From: Ophiura sarsii | Taxonomy: Eukaryota > Echinodermata > Ophiuroidea > Amphilepidida > Ophiuridae | NCBI GenBank assembly: GCA_035610835.1 | Contig: CM069449.1 | Span: 37,989,098 to 38,053,097, forward strand | DNA length: 64,000 bases | Direction of reading: 5' to 3' | Part shown: positions 32,471 to 44,314 of the stretch, piece after piece | How the letters are laid out: each line of letters opens with the position of its first letter | Numbering within the stretch: position 1 is the first letter of the stretch | The notes under the pieces: model-generated | What the model saw: the letters and a program-made list of their open reading frames with translations, nothing else | What the model was told of the DNA's origin: nothing | Databases searched by the model: none | Made by a program: the position numbers and the translations under genes

Positions 32471-34009
32471 CGGGAATGAAATGGATATTGATCACACAGT
32501 GGGGATACTTTTGTTATAAAACACTCTAGCTCACCGGCCAGCAGTGAATAATGGGGTGCAGGGGTAATTGGAAAGCTAGAAGAGATCCATCACTTTTAGG
32601 TCATAGATTGATGCATTTGGGTCATCACTAGGGTGGATGTGAAAATTGAAAGTGGTGCAATTTTTTAATATGACCAAAAATGAGTGAAAATGGCACGTTT
32701 TTATGATTTTAACTAAAACCCCGTTTTCTACTAAAGGGGTTGTCGTTGAAATTCAGTTTGTAATGCTAGAATGTAGCTTACTGTATAGTGAATAAAACGA
32801 CACCTCATTTAATTTGAATATGTTAAATTTTAAGGGCAAAAAGTGACCAGAACAGACCAAAAAGCCTAAAATAAGGAAAATCATGAAATAAAGGTGCATA
32901 CGTCGATAGTAAATGTATTTTAGTTACTATATTACATAAATATGATTGTTTAGTGAGGGATTGGTCCCGAAGACTAAAAATTGATAGAAATCGCAAAAAT
33001 TAGCAAAAATTACAAAATGCTGTTTACTTATCTAATTTAAGGTGTTTACCTGTTTGTAATACTATATATCTTATTTTGTTCAAAGTGTATGTCTAGTTTG
33101 GTCAAAAATAGTCAATTTTACCACAAATGTACGAAAATACACATTTTTTTAAATAAATAAATAAATAATGTAAAATAATGTAAATACATTAAAAGTTTAA
33201 GATGCAATATAATTTTCATCAATTATCAGGCCCCTCAATACACCAAAAAAAACATTGCGAAATTGTATATGTTGGACATTTTTTTATTATTAGAGCACAC
33301 GTTACAAACATAAACCTAGCCCAAATCGATGAAAACATCGTACTTTAATACTTTGATATGACTGCATAGTGTTATTGAGTACGTACAATTCCTATGTTTC
33401 AAATTAAGGACATGAACCCATAATGACTATACAAAAATTGTCATTACATGTTATCGCCATGCAAATGCAATATATTTAACCATTTTTTAGATCAAACAAA
33501 CAGGTATTGGGTGTTTACTTGCAATACCACTTTAAGACATCATGCTACAAACATTCAATTGGAAGGCCTCAAATAGGAAATGGGCATGATAAGATCAAGT
33601 TCTTGAAGCAGTTTATACGTACATAAGACTCAACACTGCATGTATGTCAGTGCGCAAGAAGATCACACACAGCCATTCTTGAATTACTAACGTGGAGATC
33701 AGCTAAAGTGAAAGACACGTGTTGATCTACTCAATATTATCACTCGCCTTATCACTAGTGAGATTCAGTAATATGGAGGACTCTAAGAAATGCTGACCGA
33801 AAGTTAACGTAATGAAAAAACGACTATAAACAGGCAGACTGGATAAATAGGTACATATGTAATTACATGATATGAGCAAGATATATACCACCAGTATGTT
33901 TAAGGATATTGAGATATAGGATGAGAAAAGAATGACATTTAAAGGTATTTTCAGGAATAAGTAGATCTTTTATAAACACGAAGCTTGACTTGACGAAGGA
34001 TTAGATGGC
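32471..34009. other. No gene recognised
   Basis: Unique AT-rich sequence with an AAATAAATAAAT run near 33151-33165. No domain or repeat structure beyond that. Confidence 0.35.
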
Positions 34010-34359
34010 TTACAAAACCGGTATTGGAGTAATGCTTGAAGAAAGGTGTTCACTCGCTATCACTGTCTCTGTATCTGATGCTAGATAAACTACTCGGTTG
34101 TCACAACTCTCCTCATCACATCCACAAGCGTCAGTGCAGGGTAGCTCTTTCTTTTTACATGCACACATCCTGGTCATACATCTGTCTTGCACCCACATTT
34201 TTCAAACGTCAGCACGGCTTCTGGTGCGGGTTGTAACAGCATCATTTGTGGAACGAGATGGGGATTGTCGTCTAACATCCATCCGTTGTTAATGCGATAG
34301 TCGTAGAGATCGCATATTTTTGGCGGCGAACCATCTAGCTTGCTGAAAAAAACACGCAT
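34010..34359 (-). pseudogene. Cysteine-rich C-terminal fragment, frameshifted
   Basis: Two overlapping minus-strand frames join into one protein-like piece. Frame 1 (34359-34174) reads ICDLYDYRINNGWMLDDNPH, then PAPEAVLTFEKCGCKT. Frame 2 (34198-34010) continues RCMTRMCACKKKELPC, then TDACGCDEESCDN. A single missing base near 34172 separates them. The spacing C-G-C...RC...C-A-C-KKK...C-T...C-G-C...C-N resembles the cysteine-rich tail found on many uncharacterised invertebrate proteins, often from repeated genes, and recalls CXC/tesmin-type zinc motifs. The parent family is not identified, and nothing upstream on the minus strand continues it. Confidence 0.5.
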
Positions 34360-36479
34360 CCTAGCATAGATATCTTATGCGCCGTAAGGCGCTAGATAGG
34401 AAACTCCCCGCGTATTTGCTGCGTAAAGTGAAGCCGAACGTTTTTGTTTACATTTTACGCAGCCGTGCGTACTTCTGAAAAAAATATTACGCACATACGC
34501 AGCCCTTTCCGCGTTATTTGTCAGGGGCTGCGTATCATCACGCCGCAAACAGCGAATTTAATCAGAAACGAAGCTGTCTCTTTTTCTAATTTAGATTCAA
34601 TGAAACTGTTTCGAAGTTATCCTATCTTTCTCAGAAATAAGTTGATCCTTCTGCGTTTTTCGGACTGCCTTTACAACCGTGACCTGGCCTCGTGATGTTG
34701 AAAGTAATATTGTTTTTGAAATAAAAATATGAAGTGAGTTTCTAGATTGAAGTAGAAACATTTTTATACTGTTTGGAAGCGTTTTTGTTTTTTCAATTTT
34801 ATTTGAAACTAAACACTTTTTGAATTAAATCTTGATTTTATGATAGCCGTTTTTTAATCTATAAGTTGTTTTTCTCATCATTTTTTCCCAATCACAACTA
34901 ATTGATCATTTCTGTCTTCACTATCACGCTAGTAAAATAGCCTAATGACATGCAGGTAAACTAGATCAAAGAGTGACTAAATAGAAAAGAACTATAACAG
35001 GCCGCGCCTAGGCCTACTATAATAATAATAGCGACAAAAAGGCACCTCCACTCAATTATTCGAGTGCAAACATTTAGAACAATACAAATAGAAAGAACAA
35101 ACGGCAAATAACAAAACAAAAGCAAATTTCCCAATACAAAAAAGAAATGGACCCAAACAAGTTACACCGATTTTTTTTTGGACACATAATGTGTGTTTTT
35201 GAATTTGAACAATATTTGTATCCAATCCGTGACATACCATAATAAACATATTCGAATTTTAGATGTATTTTGAACAAGAAATTGACATATCCTAAAATCA
35301 TTATCATCACAAAGTCAGTTTTTCAGTTGAAAGTCATTTTCTTGTTCAAAGTAGTCAAAGTGGGATTCGCACTCTTGTTACTGAATTGATCATATCTCGG
35401 TAATTATAGATGGTGAAATTCAATGGGATAAAGTGTATTTGATAGCGGACTAATAATATGGCTTACCAAAAGTCATGAGAGCCTGTAAAAAAAATTGTGG
35501 GTAAATCATACCTTTCGTTGGTACGACTATGGTCGTGCCCCCCCCCCCCCCCCCCCCCCCACCCCAGTTTCCAAAAGCTGAGTACGCCACATGGGATGTA
35601 TTTCTAATTAATCTTCTAACTCATAGTCTCATGGGACACCTTTTTTGACACATCCTGCAGAGAGTTTTCCCTTTTTAATATCATGTTCACCTTTTCCAAA
35701 ATATTCACATTCCCCCAAAATGATGTTTTCAAAAAAAGTGGCAATTTCCAAAATCTTATGCAAGAAAGTTACACAATGTCTTTAGTGCTTTTTAAAATTC
35801 ATTTCGATTGTCTTTGACAATTAAAAGAAAGTTATTTTCTCTCTAAATAGGTGGTTCTTATTTAAAATAAAAAATGATTCTTTATGTGCATGACTAGTCA
35901 ATTATGTCCACCTTTCACCTTCACGTCAATAACTTCCATGTATCGTTGAAAAGCGCCACTTTTCGGAAGACATCATTTGAGGAAATGTGACTTTGAGAGA
36001 AGTAACCAATGTAAGGGTAAAGTTTGTATGGGTAGCCAAGCATGCACCCCTTTTCGTATCATGTTTTTCAATCTCTGAAACCGCGTGGAGGTATGCAAAC
36101 AAACAAAAGGGGTTAACATGGATCTTGCAGGTGAAAAAAATGAAGAACACACATTATTGTTCCAATTAACCTTAATTGTGTCGGGGGGGGGGGGGTGAAC
36201 CCCTTTTCGAACAAAACAAGGACATTTCGTCTGAAAACGACACTTTCTAATTTAGCAATCCGATTTGCGCAAAAACGAGGGCAATTGTTTAATAGGCCTA
36301 CATGACACACTACTCATCGTATTAACTTAGGCCTACTTGTACGTTGTAAAACTGATGATTGCTTTAAATTAACTTTAACAAAAGCTTAGTGTTGTATATA
36401 TATTATATTTATAATAGACTACCACTGCTATTATCAGGCTTACCTTTTTTCTTTTACGCGAACAAACCATCCCTAATTT
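34360..36479. other. No gene recognised; poly-C and poly-G tracts
   Basis: Near 34400-34530 there are repeated GCGTA/TACGC words (TTGCTGCGTAAAG, TTTTACGCAGCC, CATACGCAGCCC). A run of 23 C lies at 35538-35560 and a run of 13 G at 36183-36195. The 600 bp between these tracts might be one degraded poly-C/poly-G-ended element, but no duplication was found at the ends. Confidence 0.35.
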
Positions 36480-37020
36480 GGGGAAATTGCGGAAATAATA
36501 ACACGTTGGCTGTGAGCGAAGCACTGTCAGCAAGCGCTGTACCGTAGCACGGGTGCGTATCTCGACGCGGGGAAGTACGCCGCACAATTCAAACGCGTAC
36601 GCACGCGTGCGCACTTTTGTCAGCTGGGTACTGAAAAGTACCCAGCTGAATTATTCGTGAGCTGAATTTAACAGGGGAAGGATAGGTCGCGTCAAGGCGC
36701 GAAGGGCTGGTGCGTGGCTTCATTCTTTTTGGGGAGTTTCCGATCTACGCTCCGCTTAGATATCTATGCATCCTAGGTACAACAGCGCCCTCTACGATAG
36801 GGGTAGAGTTCGCGCAAAATAGGGGTTGAGTTCGCAAATTCTACACGGGTCGGTTGGTATACCGTATCGCGCCTGCGGCGGGCTCATCTAAATTGGACCT
36901 AACTTAACTTAGCCGGGTTTAGTCGCCTCGGCCGCAGGCGGCCTGCGGCTCCTTTTCTTACTAGCGCCTAGCGGCGGGCTATCCGCGTACGGTGCCTTCG
37001 GCCCCGCTTGACACTGTGAC
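36480..37020. other. CpG-rich patch
   Basis: CpG dinucleotides are dense (for example AACGCGTACGCACGCGTGCG near 36592 and GGCCGCAGGCGGCCTGCGG near 36929), in contrast to the rest of the window. It includes a perfect 12-bp-stem hairpin, CAGCTGGGTACT-GAAA-AGTACCCAGCTG, at 36621-36648. It could be a promoter-type CpG island or a young GC-rich repeat. No ORF starts from it convincingly. Confidence 0.45.
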
Positions 37021-37357
37021 CACGGAACAGAATCAAGTGAAGATTTATTTACAAATAATATTTTTCGTATAGTGTATACGGTATTTGTTGTTGTAGTGTA
37101 TTTTTGAGGTATCGACCGTGCTGTATTGTGGGAGTTACTAATTTTCAGCAGCCAGGTACCCTTTTTCAGATCGCTCGCGATCTAAACCCTTTTGGCGTTG
37201 TTAATAGGAGATATGTCCATATAGGCTACCATACTGCGTGGTTGCATGCATCCAGATAAATGACTGATAGTTTGCCCGTTTTAGGTGTTGCTGGAATGAA
37301 TCTGATGTAGGGGGCAGTTATCCATAGAGGGCGCACTGCAAAATACGCTAATTTAAA

Positions 37358-37851
37358 TTTCGGATTATAGAACCTTTATTTTGATTCGGATTAAAGAACA
37401 GTGACACCTTTTCGGACTAGAGAACCCTTATTAAAATTCGGACTATAGAACCTTTTTTTTAATTCGGACTAGAGAACCTTTTTTAACTATCGGATTAGAG
37501 AACCCTTTACCAGTTTTTCGGACTATAGAACCCTTTGCAATATTCGGATTAAAGAACCTTTTTATTATTCGGACTAAAGAACACCCTTTCTATTTTCGGA
37601 CTAGAGAACCTTTTTTAACACTTATAAAAATTCGGATTATAGAACCTTTTTATTTTTGGATTATAGAACTGTCGGACTGAAGAACCCTCTTTCATATTCG
37701 GACTAGAGAACCTTCGTAATAGAGAACCCTTTTTATCGGACTAAAGAACCTTTTAACTTATTCGGACTAGCGAATGGTAAATTACGTGCGTCGGACTATA
37801 GAACATTCGGACTATAGAACCTTCGGATTATAGAACCTTCGGACTATAGAG
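37358..37851. repeat. Short tandem repeat, CGGACTATAGAACC core
   Basis: About 18 copies of TTCGGAYTAWAGAACC, separated by T-rich spacers of variable length, give a step of 16-32 bp. The last copies (37790-37851) are packed head to tail with almost no spacer. The core is well conserved while the spacers vary in both length and sequence. Confidence 0.85.
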
Positions 37852-37884
37852 ACGTAGTCGGTTTCGGTTTCGGTGTGGTGTCAA

Positions 37885-40460
37885 CATTCACTATATGCAT
37901 AACGTGCGTGTAGTGTATATAGAAAAAAAATCTACCTCTTTCTTAATCGCAAACCACACTTGTTCTAATATCAAAAACCACACATGTTCTTGTACTTAGA
38001 ATGTTTCTTTAAAATGTCAACACATATTTGTATACTTAGTCGTTTTTCAACATTCACCATATGCATTACGTGCGTGTCGTGTATTTAGAAATATTCTACC
38101 TCTCTCTCAATAATATCAAAACCACACAATTACTAATGGTCCCCCATGTTCTTGTACTTGGAAAGTTTTCTTTAAAATGTTAACACACATGTTTGTACTT
38201 AGTTGGTTTTTAACATTCACCACAGGCATTAAGTGCGTGTAGTGTATTTAGAAATAGTCTACCTTTGTCTCAATAATATCAAAACCCACACATGTTCTTG
38301 CTTAGAAATGTTTCTTTAAAATTTCAACACACATTTTTGTACTTAGTCGTTTTTTAACATTCGCCATATGCATTACGTGCGTGTAGTAGGTAGTGTATTT
38401 AGAAATTGTATAGGCAAACCTGTCTCTCAATGATATCAAAAAACACACATGTTCTTTTACGTTGATATTATTGAGAGAGGTTGAAATTTCAATTATAATC
38501 TCAAACCCGTGCTGTGATAATTTTGCTTTAAAATGTCAACACATGCGTGTAGTGTATTTAGAAACATTCTACCTCTTTCTCAATATTTTTAAAAAACGAC
38601 TCATGTTCTTGTACTTAAACAAATGTCTCCAAAATTTCAACACACATTTTTATACTTAGAAATGTTTCTTTAAAATGTCAACACAAATGTTTGTACTTAT
38701 TCGTTTTTCAACATTCACCATATGCATTACGTGCGTGTAGTGTATTTAGATATTGTACACCTGTCTCTCAATAATATCAAAAACCACATGTTCTTGTACT
38801 TAGAATTTTTTCTTTAAAATTTCAACACACACAAAAAAACAAAAACAAATCACACAAAAACCACACAAAAAACACACATTTTTGTACTTAGTCGTTTTTC
38901 AGCATTCACCATATGCATTATGTGAATATTGTACCTCTCTTAATAATATCAACAACCACACCATCTTGTACTTAGATACTTTTCTTTTAAAATGTCAACA
39001 TATTATACTGTGTACTTAGTCGTTTTTCAACATTCACCATGCATAACGTGCGTGTAGTGTATTTAGAAATAGTATACCTGTCTCTCGATGATATAAAAAA
39101 AAAAAACATGTTCTGGTACTTCAGAATTTTTTCTTTAAAATTTCAACACACACAAAAAAACAAAAACAAATCACACAAAAACCACACAAAAAACACAAAT
39201 TTTTGTACTTAGTCGTTTTTCAGCATTCACCATATGCATTATGTGAATATTGTACCTCTCTTAATAATATCAACAACCACACCATCTTGTACTTAGATAC
39301 TTTTCTTTTAAAATGTCAACATATTATACTGTGTACTTAGTCGTTTTTCAACATTCACCATGCATAACGTGCGTGTAGTGTATTTAGAAATAGTATACCT
39401 GTCTCTCGATGATATAAAAAAAAAAACATGTTCTGGTACTTCAGAATTTTTTCTTCAAAATGTCAACACATATTTTTGAAGTAAGTCGTTTTTCAACATT
39501 CACCATATGCGTTATGTGCGAAAAAATTATTTAGAAATTGTATACCTCTCTCTTAATAATATCAAAAACTACACACGTTCTTGTACTAAGAAATGTTTCG
39601 TTTTTCAGCATTCACCATATACGTTATGTGTGTATGTGTGTATTATGTGTGTGTATTTAGAAATGATATACCTCTCTCGCAATAATATCAAAAACCATAC
39701 ATGATCACGTACTTAGAAAATGTTCTCAAAAATGTCAACACACATTTTTGTACCCAGTCGTTTTTCAACATTCACCATAATTAGGCCTATGCGTTATGTG
39801 CGCAAAGTGTATTTAGAAATTGTATACCTCTCTCCAAAAAATACACATGTTCTTGTACTTAGAAATGTTTCTTTAGAGTTTCAACACACATTGTTGTACT
39901 TCTTCTTTAAAATTTCAACACACACAAACAAAACAAAAAACAAAACAAAACACACACAAAAAGACAATTTTTGTATATACTTAGTCGTTTTTCAACATTC
40001 ACCATATGCATAACGTGAATATTCTACCTCTCTCAATAATATCAACCACACATCTTCTTGTACTTAACAAAATTCTCGTCGTTTTTCAATATTCACCATG
40101 TGCATTACGGGCGCAAAGTGTATTTAGAAATTGTGTACCTCTCTCTCAATAATATCAAAAACCACACATGTTATTGTACTTACAAATGTTTCTTTAAAAT
40201 GTCAAGACACATTTTTGTACTTTGTAATTTTTCAACATTCACCATATTCATTTACGTGCGTAAAGTGTATTTAGAAATGGTATACCTCTCTCTCTCAATA
40301 ATATCAAAAACCACACATGTTCTTGTACCAAGACATTTTTCTTTAAAATTTCAACAAACATTTTTGTACTTAGTCTTTTTTCAACATTCACAATATTATG
40401 TATTACGTGAATATTCTATCAATATTATTTTTAAAAAAAACATGTTCTTGTACTAAATAG
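37885..40460. repeat. Satellite, unit about 145-165 bp, about 16 copies
   Basis: The unit runs CATTCACCATATGCATTACG, TGCGTGTAGTGTATTTAGAA, ACCTCTCTCTCAATAATATC, AAAAACCACACATGTTCTTG, TACTTAGAAATGTTTC, TTTAAAATGTCAACACACAT and TTTTGTACTTAGTCGTTTTT. CATTCACC marks appear at 37885, 38051, 38214, 38358, 38712 and onward to about 40385. Copies vary by indels. Short open frames across it are artefacts. Confidence 0.9.
38806..39448. repeat. Recent 321-bp higher-order duplication within the satellite
   Basis: Two adjacent blocks, offset by 321 bp, share rare variants: the CACACACAAAAAAACAAAAA insertion (38826 and 39147), TATGTGAATATTGTACCTC, and CAACATATTATACTGTG. Each block spans two basic units, so a dimer was duplicated recently within older, more diverged units. 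Confidence 0.85.
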
Positions 40461-40597
40461 TAGGAGCGCCTCTTAGCCGAATAACCGTTTAAAAGTCAAT
40501 CATTACCGAAACGAACTTCGCAATTGTGAACCGCGCACTTTCGGTAGTAAAACCGAGTTAAACTCCCGCGTAATCTGAACTATCACTTTTAAGAGTG

Positions 40598-40953
40598 ATG
40601 TGATCTTTCCAGGGAACGCCCTCAACATCGAAAAAAAAATTGAAAGAAGATTTTCTTGCAGATTTTCATTTCTGCTCATAAATCGTACATACATTCCAAG
40701 TTACAGGGCGATACGATTCTTAATTACTTCAAAATCATGATTTTAGAGTGAAAATAAACTGTCGGATAATCCGACAAGTTTATTATTTTCACTCTAAATT
40801 CACTCTAAAACCATGATTTTGAGGTAATTAGGAATCGTATCGCTCTGTAACTTGGAATGTATGTATGATTTATGATCAGAAATGTAAATCTCCAATAAAA
40901 TCTACTTTCTAAAAAAAAAATGAATAGAGGGCGCTCTCTGGAAAAGATCACAT
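40598..40953. mobile_element. Palindromic element, ATGTGATCTTTTCC family, copy 1
   Basis: The ends ATGTGATCTTTCCAGGGAAC and the complement of CTGGAAAAGATCACAT pair. The whole 356 bp is mirrored through a centre at about 40768, where TTGTCGGATTATCCGACAA-type sequence (GTCGGATAATCCGAC) forms the loop. Conserved words are GATACGATTCTTAATTAC and GTAACTTGGAATGTATG. It is non-coding. Confidence 0.85.
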
Positions 40954-41522
40954 AAATGCCTTTAAGTCTTTTTTGGAGAATAAATGTATTGAAATAGGCC
41001 TATTCCTAATAATAGGATCTGTCTTACTAACTTATTAAAACCAGTGACATTTACAAGCAGAGTATTTCACATGGGAAGTTTGCAATTTTGTCGATATCGA
41101 AAGTGAAATGTTGCAAAAGTATAGCGTTACATTGATCTGACAAACAGCTGTCTTAAACAACGAAATTACAAAATTGTCACATATTTAGATAAATGAGGGT
41201 TTTAGTCATTATTATTTCTTAAATCGATTTTACGACGTAACCATTTAAGTAGATGAAAAGAGATTGTAAGAGAGTAAGAGTAAAGTTTCAAACTTAGTTT
41301 GGAACCATTGGCGTTTTGTCCATTGTCCGTCCATTCATATGCGATCGCATTATATTTTGATTTTAGGCTCTGTGCATAGGAGGAACATCTTTCGAGGGAA
41401 ATCTTGTTCAACGTATGAGCTAAATAACTGTGATTTTTTATTTAACAGAATAAATGATGTTTTTGCATCATGTGGCTCTAGAAACAGATTTGATGAAGAG
41501 TTTGAATCTCTCGGATATAACC
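40954..41522. other. No gene recognised
   Basis: Unique sequence with short frames only. Confidence 0.3.
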
Positions 41523-41590
41523 TCCCTTGATAGCTCAGTTGGTAAAACGTTCGCTTGAAGAACGGGGTTCGATCCTTCTGCTCTGCACAA
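41523..41590 (+). repeat. tRNA-like sequence
   Basis: It keeps the D-arm region TAGCTCAGTTGGTAAAAC (A box) and GGGGTTCGATCC (B box). The acceptor and T stems do not pair, so it is a SINE head or pseudogene, not a tRNA gene. Confidence 0.55.
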
Positions 41591-42044
41591 TGCCATCTGA
41601 TTATTTTTTTTCTCTCGTCAAAATCTTTTTTGTGTGATTTAATTTAGGATCAAATCGAAGTGGCGTACCGACTATTAAAGGCCTTTGCGAATCTCAAGTG
41701 TTTGCCCTGGGCAAAAGTCACATGACACGATACGTACCCGAGTCGATGCATGTCCCACACTGCAATGACCACATGACAAATCACATGACAACATACTGGA
41801 TGTGACGTGTGTTAATTGTCAAACCTTGAGAGCACAAAATTTACGAACGAAGTCTCTAGAATTGTTTGAAAAAGTAGGGTTATTCATTACATTTAAATCA
41901 TAATTGTATTCTCTTACAATATGCCATCAACTTTAGGGCAAGAACCCTATGACAAAATGAACAATAAAAGATATTTAAGGAATTTAAGGCCTCCGACGGA
42001 TGTAGCGGGTAGTGGTATGTTCAACTATTATATTAATTCGTTTC
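41591..42044. other. No gene recognised
   Basis: CACATGACA words recur around 41730-41790. Otherwise unremarkable. Confidence 0.3.
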
Positions 42045-42052
42045 ACAATTAT

Positions 42053-42384
42053 CCCGGGGGGTGGGGGTTGGTTACTTTCGCCAAATTCGTACGTGGATGT
42101 GCCTGCCCGACTTCGAAAATGTGACTTTCCATATACCTATTTTTGGGCTAATTTCCCACCCATATATACCAATTTTGTAAGAAAAGCACCCTATTTTGAA
42201 CATATTGGGCGCTTTTTCCAAAAATGCCTTAAAATACACCCAATTTATGCCAATTGGGCGCTTTGGTCTGTGATGAAAACCACCCCATCGCTATACCAAT
42301 TTTTGCGAAAAAGCACCAAAAGGCAGGCACATACGTTTATACCATATCAATGTGAGAACCCCCCCCCCCCCCCCCCCCCCCGGG
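42053..42384. mobile_element. Poly-G/poly-C-ended element with ACAATTAT target duplication
   Basis: It begins CCCGGGGGGTGGGGG, ends with about 24 C and GGG, and is flanked by ACAATTAT at 42045-42052 and 42385-42392. The 8-bp duplication suggests a hAT-like transposition mechanism. The 332-bp body repeats AAAAAGCACC- and CCAATTTTTGCG-type words and has no transposase. Confidence 0.8.
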
Positions 42385-42396
42385 ACAATTATTAGC

Positions 42397-42468
42397 GTCG
42401 CTCTCACTTAGCTCAGCGGTAGAGCGTCTGCCCATGAAAATACGGTTTCGATTCCCACTGCGGTTACG
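42397..42468 (+). repeat. tRNA-like sequence next to a transposon end
   Basis: CTTAGCTCAGCGGTAGAGCG (A-box half) and GGTTTCGATTCCC (B box) are well kept, 4 bp beyond the target duplication of the previous element. The anticodon arm (CTGCCCATGAAAATACGG) is distorted, so a functional tRNA is unlikely. Confidence 0.55.
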
Positions 42469-43269
42469 TTTTTTCTGGCGTTAATCTTATATTCAGTAGC
42501 TCTGATGAGATCCTCACAGTTATTATTTTCCTATACCTGCGATTTCACATGAGCTTTAATTTGGTCTGTTCTGTAATGTTTTGTAATGCATTAAAAGAAT
42601 GCGCAGCAAGGGAACCTTTTTTAAAACTTTTGCGAAGTTTTAAGATCGGTATGTTATACTGAAACAATAAAATAGTTGGATTTATTTGTAGAGATTACTC
42701 TTGGTTTTATAATTTGGGATATGTATGTCAATTTCTAGTCTGGAATAATCATATACATTTTCTATGCATTTTTATACTGAACATGTGATGGAGATAACTC
42801 GAGCGTGTGACCAACCTATAAACAGAAAGGGGAAAATCAATCAAATATCCGTAACGATTATGCCAAACATGTATGTACAGATGTTAACCTTTGTGAACAA
42901 ATATTCGAAGTTTGAAAAATTGGAAATTTAAAACCAAGTTTCTAGAAACTTGAAATGTATCATTTACCGAAGAGTGACCCAGATGTGTAGTGGCGGTCCA
43001 TTATGTATTTGATTCGTTTTGTTGCATTCACCATGCTCTCCGACATCTTGTTTACATTCATGGGCTGATGAGTGCGTTCAAAACCAGTTTTACCATTGGC
43101 TAAGCCAAACCCAGTAACTTCTCCGTGTACGATTGCATAATATTCTTTGACGGCCGTGTCTGAAAGAGTGTTGTTTTAAAACGATCATGTCAAAATGCTT
43201 AATGTTAAGATTTTCATTTTAAGACCGTTTAGTGTCTCAAGAAAATATCAGTTTATAGTGAATTATTGG
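42469..43269. other. No gene recognised
   Basis: Unique AT-rich sequence. Confidence 0.3.
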
Positions 43270-43640
43270 GGGAAAGTGTACTTTAGGTCCCATATTCTGG
43301 AGTGTATTACTAGTATCGTCCAATACTGGAACACCCATGTATCGGACAATACTGGTACAAAGTCAGTGTTCAGTTCGGCCGATACTGGCACATATCAAAT
43401 GTTCCAGTATCGGGCGGTACTGGAACATAAATATGTACCAGTATCGTTCAATACTGGGACAAATCTCCCTGGTATCACGTGTACAGTATCGCCCGATACT
43501 AGAACATAAAAATGTTCCAGTATCGCCCGATACTGGAACAGTAAAATCGTACCAGTATCGAGCGATACTGGCAGCTTTTATGTTCCAGAATTGAACAATA
43601 CTGGTATACCAGTATCTGGGACCTAAAGTATACTTTTTCC
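43270..43640. mobile_element. Inverted-repeat element packed with CCAGTATCG/CGATACTGG palindromes
   Basis: The ends GGAAAGTGTACTTTAGGTCC and the complement of GGACCTAAAGTATACTTTTTCC pair. The interior contains at least ten CCAGTAT or ATACTGG words, many joined as CCAGTATCGCCCGATACTGG-like mini-palindromes. The outer inverted repeat and the inner small palindromes are two levels of symmetry. It abuts the next element directly. Confidence 0.8.
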
Positions 43641-44112
43641 AACAAAAGAAAGTCATACACTTTGTTTATGTTCTATAGAGTCTCTTCCGATTATTTGTTG
43701 TTCAAACGGGCTAGATAGACATTCTTTTCGGAACAAGTTGGTACCAAACATGCCACAAAACAAAGATAAACCATTATTAACACAATTTAATAACAATCCG
43801 TGACATTTTCAACGCATGCAAGCGGCGAGAAAATGTTGTGTGTAGCACTTGAATGCAAGCCCCTGGGAAGTGGGTGCTGGGGTGCTGCCCTAAGATTTTT
43901 GAAAAAATGTACATTGTCAGTCCAATAATAAGTTAAGGGGTGCACAGATTTTCATTAAATGGTGCTGATCATGGCTTATCTTTGTTGCTTAGTGGCAAGT
44001 TTGGTACCAGATTGTACCAGATCCATCCAAATGTCTATCTAGCCTGCTTGTACAACAAAATATCGGAAGTTTCTCTATGGGACATAAACAAAGTGTATGA
44101 CTTTCTTTTGCT
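43641..44112. mobile_element. Foldback element, CAACAAAAGAAAGT family, both arms present
   Basis: The left arm starts AACAAAAGAAAGTCATACAC and the right arm ends GTGTATGACTTTCTTTTG. The arms (about 200 bp each) share TTGGTACCAAAC/GTTTGGTACCAA and CATGGCTTATCTTTGTTG-type blocks. The 80-bp centre has AAGTGGGTGCTGGGGTGCTG. No ORF. Single arms of the same family lie at 32256-32470 and 61079-61430. Confidence 0.75.
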
Positions 44113-44314
44113 ACATTTTATTCCCTTTTGTGGGTACTGATCAATGTGCCACACAACTTCGACCATGTTACAGTGGTTTATTTTTACTACAAATGATACT
44201 TAGGAACTCACACCACTAAATGGTTCACCTATAGGTTTACATGCTAAAGGGGTGTTACAAAATGCCCATTTTCTCGCTCATAAAGCGACTGGATTTTTCA
44301 ATTTCACATTTTCC

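Noticed and set aside
37358..40460. CRISPR-like look of regularly spaced repeats
   Set aside because: The units are tandem satellites with related, not unique, spacers. The surrounding genes are animal, and there are no cas genes.
43195..43656. Open frames in both strands over the CCAGTATCG palindromes
   Set aside because: They mirror each other because the DNA is palindromic. The translated repeats carry no frame-specific signal.
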